From assembly GCF_012838985.1 (NCBI RefSeq), contig NZ_DUOE01000042.1, forward strand, positions 1 to 33,648: a stretch of 33,648 bases of DNA. Direction: 5' to 3'. The position numbers were made by a program, and so were the translations under genes. A model generated the notes under the pieces. That model did no database searches. It saw only the letters and a program-made list of their open reading frames with translations, and had not been told where the DNA came from. Positions 31,482 to 33,648 of the stretch are shown piece by piece (the first letter of the stretch is position 1; every line of letters starts with the position of its first letter). The stretch comes from Corynebacterium sp. (GTDB lineage Bacteria > Actinomycetota > Actinomycetes > Mycobacteriales > Mycobacteriaceae).

Positions 31482-32192
31482 ATGACTGACTCCTCCCAGA
31501 ACCCGGTCAAGGTGCTCGTCGTCGATGACGAGCCGAACATCGTCGAGCTGCTCACCGTGAGCCTCAAATTCCAGGGCTTCGACGTGCGCACCGCGTCCTC
31601 CGGAACAGAGGCACTGCGGGTGGCGCGGGAGTTCGACCCCGACGCGTACATCCTCGACGTGATGATGCCCGGCATGGACGGATTCGAGCTGCTCACCAAG
31701 CTGCGCAACGAGGGGCTCGACGGCCCCGTGCTGTATCTGACGGCCAAGGACGCGGTCGAGCACCGCATCCACGGCCTGACCATCGGTGCGGACGACTACG
31801 TGACCAAGCCGTTCTCCCTCGAGGAGGTCATCACCCGCCTGCGCGTCATCCTGCGCCGCGGCCAGGGCCGGGAGCAGGACACGGAGGGGGCGGCGATCTC
31901 CTACGCCGACCTCACCCTCAACGACGAGACCCACGAGGTGACCAAGGACGGCAAGATCGTCGAGCTCTCGCCGACCGAGTTCAACCTGCTGCGTTACCTC
32001 ATGCTCAACGCGGAGGTGGTGCTGAGCAAGTCGAAGATCCTCGACAACGTGTGGCACTACGACTTCGGCGGGGACGGCAACGTCGTGGAGTCCTACATCT
32101 CCTACCTGCGCCGCAAGATCGACACCGGTGATGTCCCGCTCATCCACACCGTCCGTGGTGTCGGCTACGTGCTCCGGACGCCGCGCCAGTGA
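31482..32192 (+). CDS. phoR: OmpR-family response regulator, probable PhoR (phosphate starvation)
   Basis: 236 residues. Receiver domain: acidic pocket VVDDEPN (Asp15, Asp16), phosphorylated Asp59 (YILDVMMPGMDG), the switch Thr in YLTAKD and Lys109 in TKPFS. C-terminal winged-helix DNA-binding domain: DLTLNDETHEVTKDGKIVEL, SPTEFNLLRYLM, ESYISYLRRKID and HTVRGVGYVLR. In C. glutamicum the pair at this position downstream of pqo is phoR-phoS, with PhoR as the response regulator, activating pstSCAB, ugp and other phosphate genes. The name here rests on synteny; MprA/TcrA-like regulators are close relatives. The start has leaderless spacing. The stop overlaps phoS by four bases (GTGA). Confidence 0.88.
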   Translation: MTDSSQNPVKVLVVDDEPNIVELLTVSLKFQGFDVRTASSGTEALRVAREFDPDAYILDVMMPGMDGFELLTKLRNEGLDGPVLYLTAKDAVEHRIHGLTIGADDYVTKPFSLEEVITRLRVILRRGQGREQDTEGAAISYADLTLNDETHEVTKDGKIVELSPTEFNLLRYLMLNAEVVLSKSKILDNVWHYDFGGDGNVVESYISYLRRKIDTGDVPLIHTVRGVGYVLRTPRQ

Positions 32193-33648
32193 CGTTGCCG
32201 CCTTACCCGCCCTACCCGGCGGCGTCGGATCCTGATCCGGCGCCGCCGACCTCGCGTGCGCAACGTCGGCAGGAGGCCCTCTACCCGCAGCCGGAGCCTG
32301 ACATCCCGGACCGCGCGTGGCCCCTGCGGACGTGGCTGGTGGTCATCATCGTGCTGCTGTCCGGGCTGGGCCTGGCGGCGAGTTCGGTGGCGGTGTCGTC
32401 GATCATGCGGGAGGTCATCTACTCGCGTGTCGACGAGGACCTCATCAACTCCCTCGGCGGTTGGGCGCGGAACTCGGAGATCTTCAAGTCCGATTCTGCC
32501 TCGCGCCCGCCGTCGGACTACGTGGTGATCAAGCTCTTCGAGGACGGCTCCTCCGTCGTGTTCAACGACCCGGGCGAGCTGCCGCGCCTCTCACCGGTTG
32601 TCGTCGGCGGTCCGCCGCAGACCGTGGACTCCACCCCGGGCTCCGGGGCGAAGACCCGGTGGCGGGTCATCGCGCACCGGGAGGAGGGGGTGACGACGGT
32701 CGTCGCGAAGGACCTCACCCGCGACTCCGCCCTGCTCTACGGCCTGGCGATGGTGCAGCTCATCATCAGCCTGCTCGTGCTGGCGGTGCTGGCGCTGCTC
32801 AGCTACTACGTCGTGCGGCAGGCGATGGCGCCGCTGCGCGAGGTGGAACGCACCGCCGGCGAGATCGCCGCGGGTGACCTCGACCGTCGTGTCCCGGCGT
32901 GGCCGCGCACCACGGAGGTCGGCCAGTTGGCGCACGCGCTGAACACGATGCTCGGCCAGCTCCAGGAGTCCGTCGAGACCGCGCAGAGCAAGGAGGAGCA
33001 GATGCGCCGCTTCGTCGGCGACGCCTCCCACGAACTGCGCACCCCGCTCACCTCGGTCCGTGGTTTCACGGAGCTCTACCGCTCCGGCGCGACCACCGAC
33101 GTCGACATGGTGCTCAAGCGTATCGACGACGAGTCCCGCCGCATGTCCCTCCTCGTCGAGGACCTCCTCGCGCTGACCCGCGCCGAGGGGTCCCGCCTCG
33201 AACTCAAGACCGTCGACCTGCTCGAGCTGTCCCTGTCGGTGGCGGCCTCCGCGCGGGCGGCGTTCCCGGGGCGGACGGTCCACGTGAAGAACGAGACGTC
33301 CTCGGTGCCGGTCGTCGAGGGTGACGCCTCGCGCCTGCACCAGGTGCTGCTCAACCTCATCTCCAACGGCCTCACCCACGGCGGCCCCGACGCGGAGGTC
33401 ACGGTGACGCTGGGTCTGGAGGACGAGGACGTGATCCTCACCGTCGCCGACGACGGGCGCGGCATGCCCTCCGACGTGGCCGCGCAGGTCTTCGAACGTT
33501 TCTACCGCGAGGACGCCTCCCGGTCCCGCGCGTCCGGCGGTTCCGGTCTGGGCCTGGCGATCACGAAGTCGCTGGTGGACAAGCACGGCGGCACGATCAC
33601 CGTCGACTCGGAGGAGGGCGTCGGCTCGACGTTCACCGTCCGGCTGCC
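32189..33648 (+). CDS. phoS: Sensor histidine kinase, probable PhoS (3' end outside the window)
   Basis: Open from the GTG at 32189, overlapping the phoR stop, to the last base of the window: 486 complete codons and 2 bases. A Pro-rich cytoplasmic N-terminus (about 45 residues, PYPPYPAASDPDPAPP) precedes the first membrane segment (about 47-70). An extracytoplasmic sensor domain (about 72-180), a second membrane segment (about 182-208), HAMP, and the dimerisation/phosphoacceptor helix FVGDASHELRTPLTS with His281 follow. The ATPase domain shows NLISNGLTHGG (N box), VADDGRGMP (G1), FERFY (F box) and SGGSGLGLAIT (G2). Only a short C-terminus is missing. Partner of the preceding regulator, sensing phosphate limitation by analogy with C. 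glutamicum. Confidence 0.9.
   Translation, partial: MTLPPYPPYPAASDPDPAPPTSRAQRRQEALYPQPEPDIPDRAWPLRTWLVVIIVLLSGLGLAASSVAVSSIMREVIYSRVDEDLINSLGGWARNSEIFKSDSASRPPSDYVVIKLFEDGSSVVFNDPGELPRLSPVVVGGPPQTVDSTPGSGAKTRWRVIAHREEGVTTVVAKDLTRDSALLYGLAMVQLIISLLVLAVLALLSYYVVRQAMAPLREVERTAGEIAAGDLDRRVPAWPRTTEVGQLAHALNTMLGQLQESVETAQSKEEQMRRFVGDASHELRTPLTSVRGFTELYRSGATTDVDMVLKRIDDESRRMSLLVEDLLALTRAEGSRLELKTVDLLELSLSVAASARAAFPGRTVHVKNETSSVPVVEGDASRLHQVLLNLISNGLTHGGPDAEVTVTLGLEDEDVILTVADDGRGMPSDVAAQVFERFYREDASRSRASGGSGLGLAITKSLVDKHGGTITVDSEEGVGSTFTVRL

Overview
This is a high-GC actinobacterial chromosome segment that fits the genus Corynebacterium. The neighbouring blocks clpC-mutY-carbonic anhydrase, radA-disA / lpqE / carD-ispD-ispF, cysS-rlmB, ipsA-otsB-otsA, thrE-ddh, cgmR-cgmA-pqo and phoR-phoS follow, from memory, the order of the corresponding C. 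glutamicum region. Synteny statements here rest on recall, not on a search. GC content is well above that of C. glutamicum, so this is another species. Most of the window is conserved core chromosome. I saw no insertion sequence, prophage or CRISPR array.

Layout. 1-2.5 kb: 3' part of clpC, its terminator, a 56-aa DUF4236-like protein and a large hairpin. 2.5-4.8 kb: mutY and a beta-carbonic anhydrase diverge from a tiny shared promoter region, followed by a single-pass membrane protein convergent with disA. 4.8-7.9 kb: disA, radA and lpqE on the minus strand. 8.1-10 kb: carD-ispD-ispF. 10-11.6 kb: a GntR/FadR regulator and nagB, probably what remains here of an amino-sugar/sialate locus. 11.6-14 kb: cysS-rlmB. 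14-15.2 kb: a DUF222/HNH protein. 15.2-17.1 kb: an esterase of the PHB-depolymerase type, broken by a one-base slip in a G run, divergent from the LacI-type regulator ipsA.

17.1-22.1 kb (minus strand): a trehalose operon made of a small histone-H1-like lysine-repeat protein, otsA, a lipoprotein and an otsB that carries an extra C-terminal DinB/maleylpyruvate-isomerase-like domain. thrE lies upstream. 22.2-24.3 kb: tRNA-Thr(UGU), a soluble SPFH-domain protein and ddh. 24.3-27.5 kb: a UMF1-type MFS protein, cgmR and cgmA. 27.6-30.5 kb: pqo and a metal-dependent fold-III PLP enzyme with a striking inverted repeat upstream. 30.6-31.4 kb: a TipAL-type MerR regulator with an internal ribosome binding site for a TipAS-like short product. 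31.5 kb to the end: phoR-phoS, with phoS running off the window.

A recurring feature is a TANNNT-like -10 element ending 6-8 bases before the start codon, which implies leaderless mRNAs. I see it at about 16 genes and used it to choose many starts. The most unusual items are the OtsB fusion, the TipAL/TipAS internal start in a cysteine-free protein, the 15-bp inverted repeat pair before the PLP enzyme, the G-run frameshift, the lysine-repeat protein leading the trehalose operon, and two divergent promoter pairs packed into about 30-40 bp.
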